A stretch of DNA of 64,000 nucleotides from Blastomussa wellsi (Eukaryota; Cnidaria; Anthozoa; Scleractinia; Plerogyridae). A program made the translations under genes and the position numbers. The notes under the pieces are model-generated. The model saw nothing but the letters and a program-made list of their open reading frames with translations. It was not told the origin of the DNA and ran no database searches. The stretch spans positions 12,668,950 through 12,732,949 of the forward strand of contig OX393570.1 of the NCBI GenBank assembly GCA_947652115.1, in the 5' to 3' direction. This document shows positions 30,469-43,078 of the stretch, piece after piece (within the stretch, counting starts at the first letter, position 1; each line of letters starts with the position of its first letter).

Positions 30469-30602
30469 ATGTCATTTCCGTGGCACCTTCAAAACATAAG
30501 CAGGCTTCGAGCTGAGGAGTTGCTGTTGAACACAGGGAAAAATGGCTCTTTTATCATACGGGACAGCGAAAGTATTACAAATGCACATGTCTTGTGTCTG
30601 CT
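30469..30602 (+). CDS. SH2-domain gene, exon 1 (SHIP/INPP5D-like)
   Basis: ATG at 30,469, then 44 codons plus two bases, then the splice donor GTAAGT at 30,603. The peptide begins MSFPWHLQNISRLRAEELLL and contains GSFIIRDSES, which has the SH2 signature: W at beta A, the R-x-x-A helix, and the phosphotyrosine-binding arginine in FIIRDSES. The order WH.-NI-R-AEELL-TGK-GSF-R-SES resembles the SH2 at the very N-terminus of SHIP inositol 5-phosphatases. The assignment to SHIP rests on the three exons together. The rest of such a protein, including the phosphatase domain, is not seen in the window. Confidence 0.75.
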
Positions 30603-30699
30603 GTAAGTATTCTTACACGTAGAATTTACATTTTCACTGCACGTAACGAGAAAGTCTTTAACTATAATAGAGGGGGTAAGTTTCTAAGGAAACTGTGGT

Positions 30700-31658
30700 G
30701 GTATGTGCTGATAGCTGTCCTTATCCTGCTCAACCTTGCGGAATACCGGGCTAGCTGAAATTCGCCATGTAATCACCCCCTAAAAAAGAAAACATTTATT
30801 GTTTTCATTTGTTTCAATTGGCAAGTATTAAATTATTTGGCTGCGCTTTTTCATGAAAAAGGGTTGTTTTCACTAGGAAGACTTCTATTGACTTTCTGTG
30901 GTTGAATTATTTTGTAATTTATACAAATAGACGTGAGCGTGTTGTGGTACGTCCTGTAATCGACCACGAAATTTCTTCATCACATTGTCAAAATGATTCA
31001 GCGAAGACTCACTTCCATGAAAAGTGCGAGTGAACCTGAGTTGAAAGTCTCAAAACGATTCGAAACCTACAGAATCACAAACTTCAAATTTCGTAAAGTA
31101 ACGCAAAACCAAAATGCAGAAACAGAATTTTAACAACTAACCTTTATTCCATTGGGAAATTCTCGAAAACCAGATGAATTAATACAAAGTTTAGTCCACT
31201 TGTTGTGTCACGGCAGAACACGGCAAAAATAAACAATCTCTTCAAGTTTCACGTCAAACTTTGGAGTTTTCGCTTCACAGATTAATTCAATCCCGATCCA
31301 TATTCATCTTGAAAACAAATTTGATGATCTTCCCTTTAAAGGAGTCCCTCTGCATGCAATTTGTTGCTTATTACTGAGAACTAACAGCACCAAAGACTGA
31401 AAACAGTTTGAGCGATTGAATCTGTTTTTGAAACTTTTCAACGTGCGTGCAACCTGGAACCCAGGCTTTTGCTCTTTTGTGTTTCGATGAATATTTATAC
31501 CGCGAACGTTAGTCAACGAGTGCGCGAGAATTTCTGCAGTTATGGTAAAAAACAAAATCACCTGATACTTACCCGACGAGGCCTTAGGCTGAGTGGGTTA
31601 AAATCAGAAGATATTCCGCAAGGTTGAGCAGGATAAGGATAGCTATTCGCTCATACCC
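30700..31658. mobile_element. DNA element with about 45-bp inverted ends in intron 1
   Basis: Left end GGTATGTGCTGATAGCTGTC and right end ATAGCTATTCGCTCATACC are inverted; the shared core is CTTATCCTGCTCAACCTTGC followed by GGAATA. There is no transposase in the 960 bases. Just left of it (30,670-30,699) sits GGGGGTAAGTTTCTAAGG, also found at Penelope 3' ends at 43,746 and about 56,480. Confidence 0.65.
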
Positions 31659-32224
31659 TGATGGATAGTGTCTGTCCGTGAAATTTTTTTTTTGCAAGCA
31701 AGCGGCTATTTAGAGCATTTATTTCTTGTCTGGTTTTGATTTAGTTGGTTTCCTGTCAAGTTTTAATTTGTTTGCTTCAAGTCTTTTGTGCTGAAAAGTT
31801 ATATAAAAATAATTCAAAAGTCTTTCTTTTTAAAGGACGCATATGGAAGAAAATGTAGTGTGGACAGTAATGTACCTATTAATGTTAAACCCCAGGGTGG
31901 GGGGGCAGACCCAGGGGATTTTGACATTTTTATGGAAGCCAGAGTCAAATTCCCCACCCCCGGGCACCCATTGAATGTCAAATTCCTGTAGAGCAATTCA
32001 TGAATACAGACTGTCCAACCATCTGAGTATGAAAAATCGGGCAAAACTTTTGAAATTTTAAGGCTCAAAAACGCCATTTCTAGGATTCTGGGACGACAAT
32101 TTCTGTCAAGAATGTTTGGTAAAATTTCCATTTTTTTATTTTATCAGGATACCAGAGTGTAACTATTATTACAATTTTAGAAAAATATCAGAACGGATGT
32201 TGAAATCGGGATTTCTCTTGTTCT

Positions 32225-32640
32225 GATCGCATGTTGGTATGTTGGTCGAGATAATGCTAACGAAATTAGGATTGGGTTGGAGTTGGAGAGGCCTAACACT
32301 AATCGGCAGAATACAAGTAATTAAATCGCTTGTTATCCCAAAAATCCTATACTGTGCAGCTTTGGTCTCTTGTAGAAAAGATTTCATTAAAAACCGCAAT
32401 TCACTCCTCTACTCTTTTGTTTGGAAAGGTAAAGACAAAATAAAACGAACGACACAAATAAATCCAATTGAGAAAGGGGGAATTAATATGCCTGATATAG
32501 AGTTAATGATCTCTACACAAAGAATACTGTGTATTAAAAAAAATTTAGATCCCTACAGTGCTGGCTGGAAATTTTTCTTAGATTCGTATCTCAAAAATAT
32601 AGGAGGAAAATTTGTGTTTCACTGTAATTTTGATTTCGGG
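32225..32640 (+). mobile_element. LINE ORF2 fragment in intron 1
   Basis: The frame shows the thumb region typical of L1-type reverse transcriptases: WSWRGLTLIGRIQVIKSLVI, then SLLYSFVWKGKDKIKRT and EKGGINMPDIELMISTQRIL. It is truncated at both ends and has no flanking tail that I can define. Confidence 0.8.
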
Positions 32641-33240
32641 AACCTGTCGAGGAGGGGGGCACATAGCCCCTGTTTGGATATAGGGGTGCTGCTGGAGGTC
32701 TGGAACCCTGACCCTGTTTAGGACAAAGTAACATCAAACACATACCCTGTTTAGGACAAAGGAAAATGTTTGCTATGGAAAGGAAAATCAAGGCAAGAGC
32801 TCTAAGAGCCTGTGCAGGGGCAGCAGTGTCAGATCAGCCTGGAATTGAATTCTCCGCGAGGAGAGACTCTGCAAACAAAATATTATTGTTAGGAATTGTG
32901 CACTGGGTGGGAAATTAATCATACAGTGTAGGTATGGACATTCTCTCTAGTTGAGAGGCTACTTCATGGTATAACAGGATGTCTAGCCAGGAACAGAGGA
33001 ACTGGAGGAGCTTCATCTGTGGCTTATGATCTGAAATGGAGAAGAAGTTTGGGCATCAGATCAGATTAGAGTGGGAATAAGGTCAAAGGTTTCTCAAAGT
33101 TTTATGGCCATTGCCTTTAGGCCAAAAAAGTTGTCTTAGACATGCAGAATAGCAGTAGAGCTTCTTTAAATATGACGAGAGCTTGATGTGGAGGCAGAAA
33201 TTGCATTTAAATAATTTGTCATGTTTGATTTGTTTTGTAG

Positions 33241-33307
33241 GCATGAAGGACGAATCCATCATTATAGAATTTTGAGAAATGAAAATAATGGAAATTTCTA
33301 TATGCAG
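33241..33307 (+). CDS. SH2-domain gene, exon 2
   Basis: Preceded by the acceptor TTTGTTTTGTAG and followed by GTAAGT. The phase is 2/1 with exon 1: CT plus G completes a leucine. The 22 following codons read HEGRIHHYRILRNENNGNFY and two more residues, matching the central beta strands of an SH2 (HYRI). The splice phase fits exactly, which supports a real gene. Confidence 0.75.
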
Positions 33308-33839
33308 GTAAGTTCATTCAGTGTGTGTTATACACACTGTTTAAATTGTATAAATGACAGGAACCATCAAAACAGTTGTTGTATTTGGCCTCCAGAAGTT
33401 TGTGTTTCCCTCAAAAACAAGTCCGTTTGTTTCATTTTCATATAAATACTTTATTGTTTCCCTATATTTCTGAGAGATTAATTTACGATAAAAAGGTAAT
33501 GAAATGAAAGAGTAACAATGTTGTGCTGGTTCCTTAGCAACACGAGTAACCACGCGGTATCCGGTCGTTTCTCTACAAAGTCGATTCACTTCAAGTCGTT
33601 TCAATATGACTCAAAGTTGATTCCTTACATATATTAACTCGATTCGCTACACATTCGCTCCAAACTCCAGCAATATAAGCAAATTACTACATTTATTCAT
33701 TTTCATATGAACAATTGTAAGGTTACTTATAGACGACAATGACGGCTCAATCGCATATACTCACGAAAACACAAAGATAGCAAAAACCCACGAATAGTGT
33801 CGTCTATTGTAACTGACCTATGAGGAAACAATCTGTTTT

Positions 33840-34260
33840 ACATTTGAGCTGACTGTCGTTCGGCTCGAAGTTTGGTTTTTCTTTATGCAGATAAAAATTA
33901 CTTTCATCAGATGAAAAGTAAATTTCTTCAGTCAATTCCATTTTCGGCGGAAGGGAAAGTCTGGAAACACAGCACGTCGAACACGTGCAAATTCCCGGAA
34001 AAGAACTCGATAATTTCAACTTCTTTTATTTTGATTTTTGCATTATTCAATAGGTGTGGAAAAGTTGAAGGAAACAAAAAATATGCAGAATTCGCTGAGT
34101 ATATATGCCTTTCAAATATAATAAATGTAGACAAGATTCTCAGATTCAGGGGAAAGCGAGCAAAAGTCAAGAAAGCATGACAAAAGCGTGATGCATTGGC
34201 CTGTCACAAGTTTTATTTACTTGCGTCTACACGTACGTTGCTGGAGTCTTGAAAGTTGTT
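33840..34260. repeat. dispersed repeat, direct copy at 59,640-59,940
   Basis: Both share AATGTAGACAAGATTCT followed by a GATTCAG-rich segment, AAGTCAAGAAAG-like and TGCCTTTCAAATAT blocks in the same order. Class unknown; no coding signal. Confidence 0.6.
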
Positions 34261-34443
34261 CGTAAAACCTTGGGATTTCAACCTCGTGCGGTCGCTTGCA
34301 TTTTTTGATGACTCCTTGTGATCGATCGTTTCAAACTGGGCCAAATTCTAGCGATGCAAGTTTCGATACAGAAGCTTGCGGTTAATATTTCGGGCACACA
34401 ATATGCAAATTAACCACGCTGGTAATGAACAGAAAAAAGTGTT

Positions 34444-34619
34444 TTCTCTACTTGCACAATACCATAATACACCGCTTCTACCCCCCAAAAAATTTGCATA
34501 GGCATTGTTTTAGGTTTCCCTTGTGACATCTTCATGTCCCAGGAGAAATTGCAAACAATGATTATGCAAAATTTTGGGGGGTAAAATAGGTGTATTATGG
34601 GATTTGTGCAAGTAGAGAA
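34444..34619. mobile_element. 176-bp foldback MITE in intron 2
   Basis: The left arm TTCTCTACTTGCACAATACC and the right arm TTTGTGCAAGTAGAGAA are inverted, and the arms also share CTTCTACCCCCCAAAA with its complement. A loop of about 60 bases separates them. Confidence 0.8.
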
Positions 34620-35449
34620 TACTTTTCCTCAGGTACCTTAACTGGTGTATTAATTTGAGATTATTTACAATGCTTTTCACTCATGTTTTGCATTTAAGAT
34701 AAATTCTAACAACACGACAAGTTTCGATTCAAAAGTTTTCTTGAGTTCGCTCGCAAGCAAACGTGCCAACATGCAAATTCAATGCGCTGTCTGTCATGAA
34801 GTAAAAACATTCTGTGCAGTTTTGTGTAAGCACTTTTACCGTGTCTCTATTTTCGATTTTTGAAATTGTTTTCATTCAAGTTTAGCATTTCAGATGAGAA
34901 CAACAAAGTTTAGCGACGCGTTGAGTTTCGATTCAATCGCTCGCATGTAAACAAGCCAATATTCAGTGCACTGTCTATCAGCTCAAATGTAAACTGAAAG
35001 GTTTATTGCAAACCGAACGTTGTGAACAAGTCAGCAATCTTTCGACACAGACTAAATCTTCGAACTTACTAAACAAAATTTTCGTGTCGTAGATTCTCTC
35101 GAGTTTTTGAAGCTCGTCGGCATGCCGTGAAATTGAAAGATCTGTTTTAATTGTCTCGCCGATGTGTGCCGAGAGCAAAACTTTCCCCTGTCAAGAATTT
35201 AATGAATGTGAACGACGCATCGAAAAGCACCTTGATTAAAGACATTAAACATTGTTTCTTCAAATTCGGTCTATTTTAGTGTAATCAAGCTCACCGGCAA
35301 CTGCCGTGAAGTGTAAAAAATCTCAAAAACAACCATATCTTTTAAGATCGCGTCTCCGGTCGGTTGTCGACTGCAAACAAAAATCTTTTTCATGGAAGCC
35401 GCTTTCTTGCGAGTAATATATTCCATACTAATCCCTTCAGTGATTCTTG

Positions 35450-35595
35450 AGAGAAACGAGAACCTTCTTGCGAGAAACGAGACTCGTATCACAGGAAACA
35501 AGACTCATATCGAGAAATTTCTTGCGAGACAGTTCTCATTTCTCGCGATACGAGTCTCTTTTCTCGTGATACGAGTCTCATTTCTCGCGAGACGG
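35450..35595. repeat. degenerate short tandem repeat (CGAGTCTCNTTTCTCG type)
   Basis: Units such as GAAACGAGACTCGTATC and its inverse GATACGAGTCTC recur about every 21 bases in both orientations. Confidence 0.6.
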
Positions 35596-36281
35596 TGGTA
35601 ACTTACATTTGAGCAGTACTGTACTACCAAATGGAGTATTTTGGGGCCACTGTTTAATAACACGCTATTGGTGTCTTAACAACCATGTTGTGATGATGAT
35701 GATGATGATGTTTAGTAAGAAACAAATTCAGATTGATCCTATTTTGAAGGAGGCGGCAGTACAATATTGTGAATTAGACACAGCCTTAATGGCTAGCAAC
35801 AAACATACATTCTGTAGTATAATTGGCAAATCATTCAGGCCAGAATAACTCTCAAAAATAACATTCATTTTAGGGAATGCCATCATAAGTTACACCTTAT
35901 GTAGGCTAATGGTGGAGGCAAAAATGCTACCCATTATTACTTTTATTGGACAAAGACTTACATTATGGACATTTGTAAACTTGAGATTATTTTGAATAAA
36001 CTGATATCTCAAATCCGTTTAAAGTGTCTATACGGCCAAAAAAGATTATAATGATTTTGGTTTTGGTATCTCTAGAATACGTAGAAAACTATTCACTTTT
36101 CACCCCAAAATCAAGCTTTAAATTTCCCGCCTTGGCCATGCCCAATGAAGTTGGCTTCGTAATCAAAGTTTGGTGATGAATGACATCACTTCAGGCAATT
36201 CCTTTCTCTGAATCAGCAGAATTTGAACACCTCACAACAGTACTATCGGACATTATTTGGATGAAATCCATTACAATAGAC

Positions 36282-36395
36282 TTTTTTATGGACACGGCGG
36301 CCATCCGGAATTCTATTGTTTCAAGTAGCTATTATGAGATGCCCAGGGGGAAAATACATATTAATTTGCCCCTGGGCCCGTTCTAGAACCATGAC
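36282..36395. repeat. partial copy of the foldback MITE at 57,302-57,459
   Basis: GACACGGCGGCCAT, then ATTCTATTGTTTCAAGTAGC and ATTATGAGATGCCCAGGGGG match one arm of that element; the other arm is reduced to a short piece around CCCCTGGGC. Confidence 0.7.
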
Positions 36396-36899
36396 CCTTT
36401 TTTTTAGTAGCAACTCGCGGTCATCTTTATTGGGCGTGGCCGACACGGGAACTTTAAAGCTCTATTTTTGTGGCAAAAAAGTTGCGGAATCCAAAAAAAT
36501 TCAATTATAATACTTGCTTATGCAATATAAAGATATCAAAAGCATAAAAACCCTGTAGGCCATTGCATAGACACTTTAAGTTGTAAATGAAATAATTATA
36601 ATGACATTGATTTTCTTTAAGATGCCTAAAATCTACTCAAAACATTGTGTAAACAATGTGTAAATAAATAGATTTTGGCTTGTTAAACAAAAATGTTTTC
36701 TCCTCTATGGATAAGCATTTTCCGATAGTACTAATTGTTTAGTTAGGATAGAGGTAGTTTGTCAGTGACTCTGTCATGTGCTACCCAGTCTCTAAATAAA
36801 ATTGTTACTTGCTTGCTTGCTTGGTTATGTGCATTTGTGTCATATGTCTAAATGTTAATATTTCTCTAGAGTAATTCATAGAAAATTTACTAATTAAAG

Positions 36900-37044
36900 G
36901 CAGTCCCTGGAGTATCAGCTCAAGCTTTCAGCAAGTTGGAGCACCTGGTCACTTTTTACAGTCAAGGGCACCAAGGTCTGCCTTGTGAGCTGAGACAGCC
37001 TGCAGTGTTAGAGCAGGACAAGGATGCTACTGATGATGACACAG
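36900..37044 (+). CDS. SH2-domain gene, exon 3
   Basis: Acceptor ATTAAAG at 36,893-36,899 and donor GTAAGC at 37,045. The frame continues exon 2 in phase 0: GVSAQAFSKLEHLVTFYSQG is the C-terminal SH2 helix and following loop (the F-x-L-x-x-L-V-x-x-Y/F pattern). The exon then turns acidic (LEQDKDATDDDT), as in the linker after the SH2 in SHIP proteins. It ends in phase 1. I searched the rest of the window by eye for the 5-phosphatase motifs and found none, so the remaining exons are missing, beyond 64 kb, or the gene is a short SH2 protein. Confidence 0.75.
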
Positions 37045-38574
37045 GTAAGCTGAGATGTGCCAAGTACATCTAAGCATGCTTCTCTTTAGTAGATTTTGTT
37101 TTGTCTGTGCTTTTTCCAAACTCCAGGGCATGTTTTTGTCCTCCCTGGAGGCGAGAATCTGATTTTTTGAGGAAAATCATCTTCAAGGAACACAGTAGGT
37201 TTGGTGCAGTGCCTCTCAGAAATAGCAAACCATCAAACATGTTTTAAAAAGAGAGCACAGGGTTGGACATCTCGGCTAGCCCGGTATAGCCTGAGGCTTG
37301 TAAAAGTGAGCTTGGGCTGGTAAAATATCATGTTTGCTAGCCTGTGGTCTAGTAGAAAATTTGGAAAAAAAATTTAGTTCCTAATAATTTTGTTAAGAGA
37401 AAAAAAAACTGCAAGTTGTAACAACTATAATAATAGAGGAAGTATAAAACTACCATTCTATGCTGTCTTTCTTGGCTCTCACTTGTTGATTATAATAAAA
37501 TAATATCACTGGGACCCAGCCCTTATGCTTACTGGTAAATGTACTGCTTTAACTCTTGAAGCCATTGTAGCGATGATAATAAGGAACAATTTCTACTGAA
37601 TTATAACCACCTCCAACGAAAAAGGTGAACGAAACATGAAACTGAATCCGCCGTAAGAAAAATGATGGTGGCTGTACATTTTACCACAATACCTTGCAAC
37701 CCTAACACAGCCCACAGGGTACAGTATATAGGAAGTTACAATTTAACAAAATTAATTCCTGTAATAACAACATTGTTCTTTCCGAGTTTGAAAGCTAAGG
37801 GGTTTTTCTTCACGTTTTTATAAGCGTTTTTAGGTGACAGACTTTCTGGTGATGGGCTGAGAAATGATCAAATCTGTAACATGATGGCGAGAAGAATAGT
37901 AATTGGATGTTTGGTCTCATAGTTGACTAAGGCATTTTCTAGTCACCCTCCAACTCTTAGGATTCCGTTGTCATCCAATGACGGATGAAGTTTGCACAAA
38001 TCCGCTGTATTACGAGCAAATTCGTCATTTCCAAACTTTGTGTCATAACTTTGTCGGCTTTAGCGCGATGGCAATGAAACTTTGGGAAAACTTTCTCCTA
38101 TCATTCAGTAATAATATAATTACATTTGATTTAACTGATGAAAAATATTTTTAATGTTATTGCCGTTTTCATGGACCTACCCTCTTGAAAAAAATCGCAT
38201 ACAGCAAAAAATTTTACTGATAAATTTTTGCTAAATTTCTAGAATCAGCATGTATTAACTTAATACATATCATATCCAAGTTTCAAGAAATTGTTGGAGC
38301 AGAATTGCGGAAATCTTATGGTCTCTTATATTCAATTTATCGTTGTTTCTATATTTTCTGTACTTGATGCTCTTTGACGAAACGAGCCACGAACCTAAAT
38401 TTCTGTGAGAAGCCTCGCCAACGCTTGGTAAGTCAGAGTGCCAAGCCGGTTGTCGATCGTCCAAGCTGTTAAAAAGTATTTGCTAGTTCGGTAAACATTA
38501 TAAAATGGTCATTAACCTCCTCACACCTTCAAAGTTGCCTTTTAGAATATTTTCGAAAACTATACCCCAGTTTT
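37045..38574. other. intron-like sequence, no exon recognised
   Basis: Contains the dispersed repeat at 37,640-37,835. No frame with SHIP-like features. Confidence 0.4.
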
Positions 38575-41450
38575 ATGTCATATTTCCTCCGTATGAAGTT
38601 TCTGATCTTGTAACAGTTTCTTGGCTGGGAGGACAACTGGTGCAACTAACCCAAATGGATCATAAATGGAACTGGTCAAGGAAGTATACCATGATGGGTG
38701 TTTGGCCTGTCTTTAAGTGCTACCTTGAACATGAACTTGTCATTGTCCATATCCCAGTGGAGCCCCAATGTACGTTGCATCGGCAGCTTGTTCTTGTCTA
38801 GGTCAAAGCCTGGCACTGCTTGAGATTTCTCAGCTTGAGGAATTTTATCCAGAACTTCTAATCTGTTGCATGACCACTTGGTGAGTGAGCCTTTGGAGAG
38901 GATTTATCGGAGCTGATCCACAACTTCGACAGCACTTTCAACCGATTTGACTGATTTTAAGCAGTCTTCAACATAAAAGTTCTTTTTGACTGTCTTAACT
39001 CTCTCTCCTGAGAATTCGTCTTTGTTTTCTGCCGCTGTCCTTCTTAGTGCAAAGCTGGAGCAGCTTGGAGACAAGGTCGCACCAAACAAATGGACCTCCA
39101 TACGATGATCAACTGGTACTTGGTTCAGGTCTCCATCCGGCCACCAGAGGAATCTAAATGCATCCCGGTCATCCGGTGCTACTCTGATCTGATGGAACAT
39201 ACATTCGATATCGGCAGACAATGCAACTTGTTCTTGATGAAGTCTCATCAGTACACCAATGATAGAATTTGTCAAATCTGGTCCAGTAAGGAGCTGATCG
39301 TTAAGAGAGGTCCCCTTGTGTTTTGCCTTACAATCAAAAACCACTTGAGTCTTTCCAGGCTTGTTCAGTACCAGATGGTGGGGTAGATACCATAGTGGCT
39401 TGTTCTTTACATGAATTCTGTTAAATGGCACTCTTGTGGCGTGACATTTGATAAGATATTGTTGGAACCTCTTTTTGAGTGCTTGTAGTCTCCTTTCTGC
39501 CATGCAACGATTGTAAGGCAGGACTGGTGGGTAATTTCTCCAAGGCAGTGCAATTTGGCAATGACCATGTTCAAAGTTCACTGATTGTTCCATAATTGCA
39601 AGAGCTCTCTTGTATTCTACTGACATGCTAACTTTGGATTGAGGAGCAACTCCAGAATTATCTATTTCCCAGAACCTTTCAAGCTGGTGCATAAGACAAT
39701 TGTCATTTTCTCTCAAGGCCTCCGCTGAACCAACAAAGTTAACATTAAGATGACATTCACAGCCAGTGCTCCTTTGCATAGGGCCCATGAGTGACCAACC
39801 GAGTGGCGTACGTATGGCGTATGGCTCTCCTCTAACACCCAGAGCACATCAGGAACGTTGGTGCCTATGATCAATGGGCATCTTTTTCTCTAATACTTGG
39901 CAGCTTGATGTTTTTCAAGTGAGGCCACTGCTTTACATCTTGCTCTGATACTGCAGCTTGAAGCATTCAATTTATCCACTATCCAGAGTCATGCAACGTC
40001 AACTCCATCAGTTCCATCAAGTGGCTCAACGGCTAGGCTTATTTCGTAACCAACTCTTGGGCTGTCTTCATTCTCTCAAGTTGTCAAATAAAACATTTTC
40101 TGGGGTCCATGCACTCCGAGCTCTATTGCCAACTGTCACACAAGGAAATGTGTGAACCACTGTCCAAAAGAGCGTAGGTTTCCACGGTGATGCTTGCATC
40201 ATCATACCTTTGCAGGAACTACTCTCGGGAACACCTTTCCTTCTCCAGCTGCGGTACTATTCGTCTGTCCAGTTTGTAGCGGATTACTGCTTTCAACTTG
40301 AGTTCCTTGATCGGCCACTCTATCGCATTCGACCGCGTGTTGTGGAGACGGTGGGTGAAGCAAGGTATGATGTCTCCTCTTGCATCCTTGGACTTCACGT
40401 GCACTCTTCGCTAAACATCTGACTCCTATGTGGCCATACTTGAAGCAATTGAAGCATAGCTTAGCTTTTTTCATTATTTGCAGGCGTTCTTCAAAGCTCT
40501 TGTTGTCGAAACTCTTGAATTTCGCCAAGGAATGATCTTCATTGCACAATGGGCACTTCATAAATGAAGCTGGCTTACTTGAAGAAGGTAAGCTCTGTCT
40601 TCTGCTGAACTTAGTCTCTTGTGTGTTAAATGTGCTAACATGTTCTCAAGCTGTCATACGCTATGTCTACCACACAACCAAACACTGGATTATTTGCTGC
40701 TCTGGCCTTGGCTTTAACACACTTAGCGATGTGGCTAGTGTTCGTTCTTTGACCAGATTGCTGAATTTGGTCTGCAACTTCAACGAACTTGGAACAGAGA
40801 TGGAGCGGTGGTCTCTGAACAATTCTTTGTATGTTATCTGCGCTGTTTAATTCATCTAGATATCCAATGGATTTTATTGTATGTTCACAATCCTTCAATT
40901 GGTCTGCAAAGGCAAGCAATCCAGCATGATCCCATGGTTTAAGAGGGGGTCCTTCTGTTACAGTAACTTGGCAATGTACTTCGGTCGGGGCAATTGTGAA
41001 GGGTTGTCCAAAATGTTCTTGAAGCAACTCTCTTGACAACATTTTGGTATCCCAGAGATGAATCCATGACCAAGCAACATTTGTCTTTTACTACTCCAGA
41101 AGTGTACTGAAGAAGATACATGATTTTCTCACTTTGCTGCCTTCAAACGATTTGATAAAGTTCCAGTACTCGAGAGGATCACCATCAAACTTAGCCAATT
41201 CCTTTTTTGGCAACACAAATCCCTGCTTAATGGTTAATGCAACCTTATCCAAGGTAGGATCAGCTGCTTCTGCTTCACAAACTTCTTCACTAAACGGCTT
41301 GAGATCTTCAAAAAGGTCTGGCAACTTAGCTAAATCGGCTGGGTCTTGGTCCTGTAACTCTACGTGAAGATCTGTCTTTCGAATTTCATATTGTACATCC
41401 AGCATCTCTAACTCCAATTTTGTTTCTTCTTCCTGACGCAATAATTCTTG
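38575..41450 (-). pseudogene. BEL/Pao retrotransposon remnant (gag, protease, RT)
   Basis: On the minus strand, in order: a gag-like helical part (41,091-41,441, [16 protein letters not shown]) and a second gag part (40,635-41,042). CCHC-like zinc knuckles follow (40,202-40,561: [27 protein letters not shown]), then a protease active-site motif ALLDSGSHISLC near 40,150. The reverse transcriptase is at 38,904-39,788 ([33 protein letters not shown]). It continues in broken frames to about 38,575. Several stops and frameshifts separate the parts. RNase H and integrase are not seen and no LTRs were found, so it is a truncated relic. Confidence 0.85.
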
Positions 41451-42482
41451 TTTTTTCTTCAGCTGGTAGCAGGCACTAGTACAGTTAAAGTACTGTTGTA
41501 TTTCCTGTAAAAGCGGTAGTTAACACAGGCAAGGCTCGATACTAACTTTTCAACTTACTAGCCTAGTGGCTAGTGGCTGCTTAGATGTTACTAGCCAAAA
41601 TTTTTTTCATTAGCCAGGTGTTGATGCTGGGTAGGTCTAATAACAGCAGGATTCATTTACTAGCAAGCCTTGAAAGGAACATGCTAGCGACGCACCCTTA
41701 AACATAATGTAGGTGACTACATTTTACTTAGACCATTTCCAATGATAAACAACAATTTTGTAAAATGCAACATGATAAAACTACTTGAGACTGAAATTTG
41801 AAAAAAAAAATTTAGCTGCAAAGGTTCAGATATTTCAATGTCCAGATGGTTTTTGGTAAGAAATTAACCCATTGACTACTAAACTGGCCGTAACGGGCCC
41901 TTACAGAGCTTGACCTTTGTTCCGATTCTGACATCATCAGCTTTGACCAAAATAGGAATCCCATTTATCCCAGTTGTACAGAGGGGTAAGAGCTTTCCAA
42001 TGATACCCAGATGATATTGATTGGGCCAATGGAGCTTGAAATATGCAAGAAAACGCTTAGAATTTTCCACCAAAAACTAGAAGGAATATTTCCCTCACTT
42101 ACCCTTGGCTACTCCATGTTGAGTATTTCCCGTCTCAATGATGCTTTTGTGGCAATTCTTGAACCGAAAGCAAGCCCAGTACAAGGCCAACAAAAGCATA
42201 AAAAAGATATGAGGGAAGGAGAAAGGAAAAGCGAAAAATAAAAATAAAGAAATCAAAAAGCCTAAAGACGTGGGTCACTTTTTGTGCACATGCCCGAGCT
42301 AAAATAGCGTTAAATACGATTCTAGTGAAAAACCTGGCATGCCTTAATTCTGCAAATGCATTTGGGAGAAATTTGAAGCATATTTAGACTATAACTGACT
42401 AGAAAATGTTCAAAATGTCTAAAAAACACGTTTTTTCAAAAATCTCCATGAGTCAATGGGTTAATGGTTAAATAATTTAACC

Positions 42483-42533
42483 AAGCGGCCAACTTTCATG
42501 GATTAATTATTAATCCATGAAAGTTGGCCGCTT
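42483..42533. repeat. perfect 23-bp inverted repeat with 5-base loop
   Basis: The left arm AAGCGGCCAACTTTCATGGA plus TTA pairs exactly with the right arm that ends GGCCGCTT. The loop is ATTAT. It sits directly downstream of the hAT-derived frame (minus strand), so it may be a remnant of that element's end. Confidence 0.85.
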
Positions 42534-43078
42534 AGCCCTCTCCCCAGAGTCAAGCCATCTGGCAACAGCCGGAGAAGAGTTGTAATCTTCAGGTGATCCT
42601 CCATTTAAAGAAATTCTTATCAGTGCATCAACAGTCGTAACATCAAGTGTTGACCTAAAGTCACACATGATTCTGCTCAGACAGGAGTTGCCTCTTTCAC
42701 AGCAAGCAGTTTGGACAGGTGTCACAAGGCAGAGCTTGATGACCAGCAATAAGTTGCGGTAACGTTCTCGCATCTGAAACTTGCTCTTCCAGAAGTCGTT
42801 GTTTTTTTACACAGTACTCCAGCTCTCCCCTCTCTCTCTGCAAATGAACTTTGATCTCCATCCATTCATCAAGGCAGGACTGCAAGTTGAAATGGTTTTG
42901 GCTTAGTAGGGCTTCAAAGTGCTCTGACAAAACTTGAATAGCATCCTCGCCATAAATAAGCATCTGCTGTCGGTTATTTATTGGCCATGAGTGGTGGTCG
43001 GTTAAAGTTGCTACTGCACGAAGAATTGGATCATGGTCTAAACCTTGGAATCTATCACTAAGAAAAACAGGCGCTGTG
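42510..43078 (-). pseudogene. hAT transposase-derived C-terminal part, one frameshift
   Basis: On the minus strand the frame begins after the acceptor-like TTTCTACCACAG and reads FLSDRFQGLDHDPILRAV and then SEHFEALLSQNHFNLQSCLD. After a one-base frame change at an A7 run near 42,807 it continues as the hAT dimerisation region: VTPVQTACCERGNSCLSRIM, DALIRISLNG. The pattern (TACCERG...S...R) is that of hAT C-termini in ZNF862-like proteins. Upstream exons were not found. It could be a domesticated gene with an assembly error in the A-run, or a dead transposon. Confidence 0.75.

Noticed and set aside
38505..38801. 98-residue plus-strand frame as a possible later exon of the SH2 gene
   Set aside because: It is antisense to the BEL/Pao reverse transcriptase continuation.
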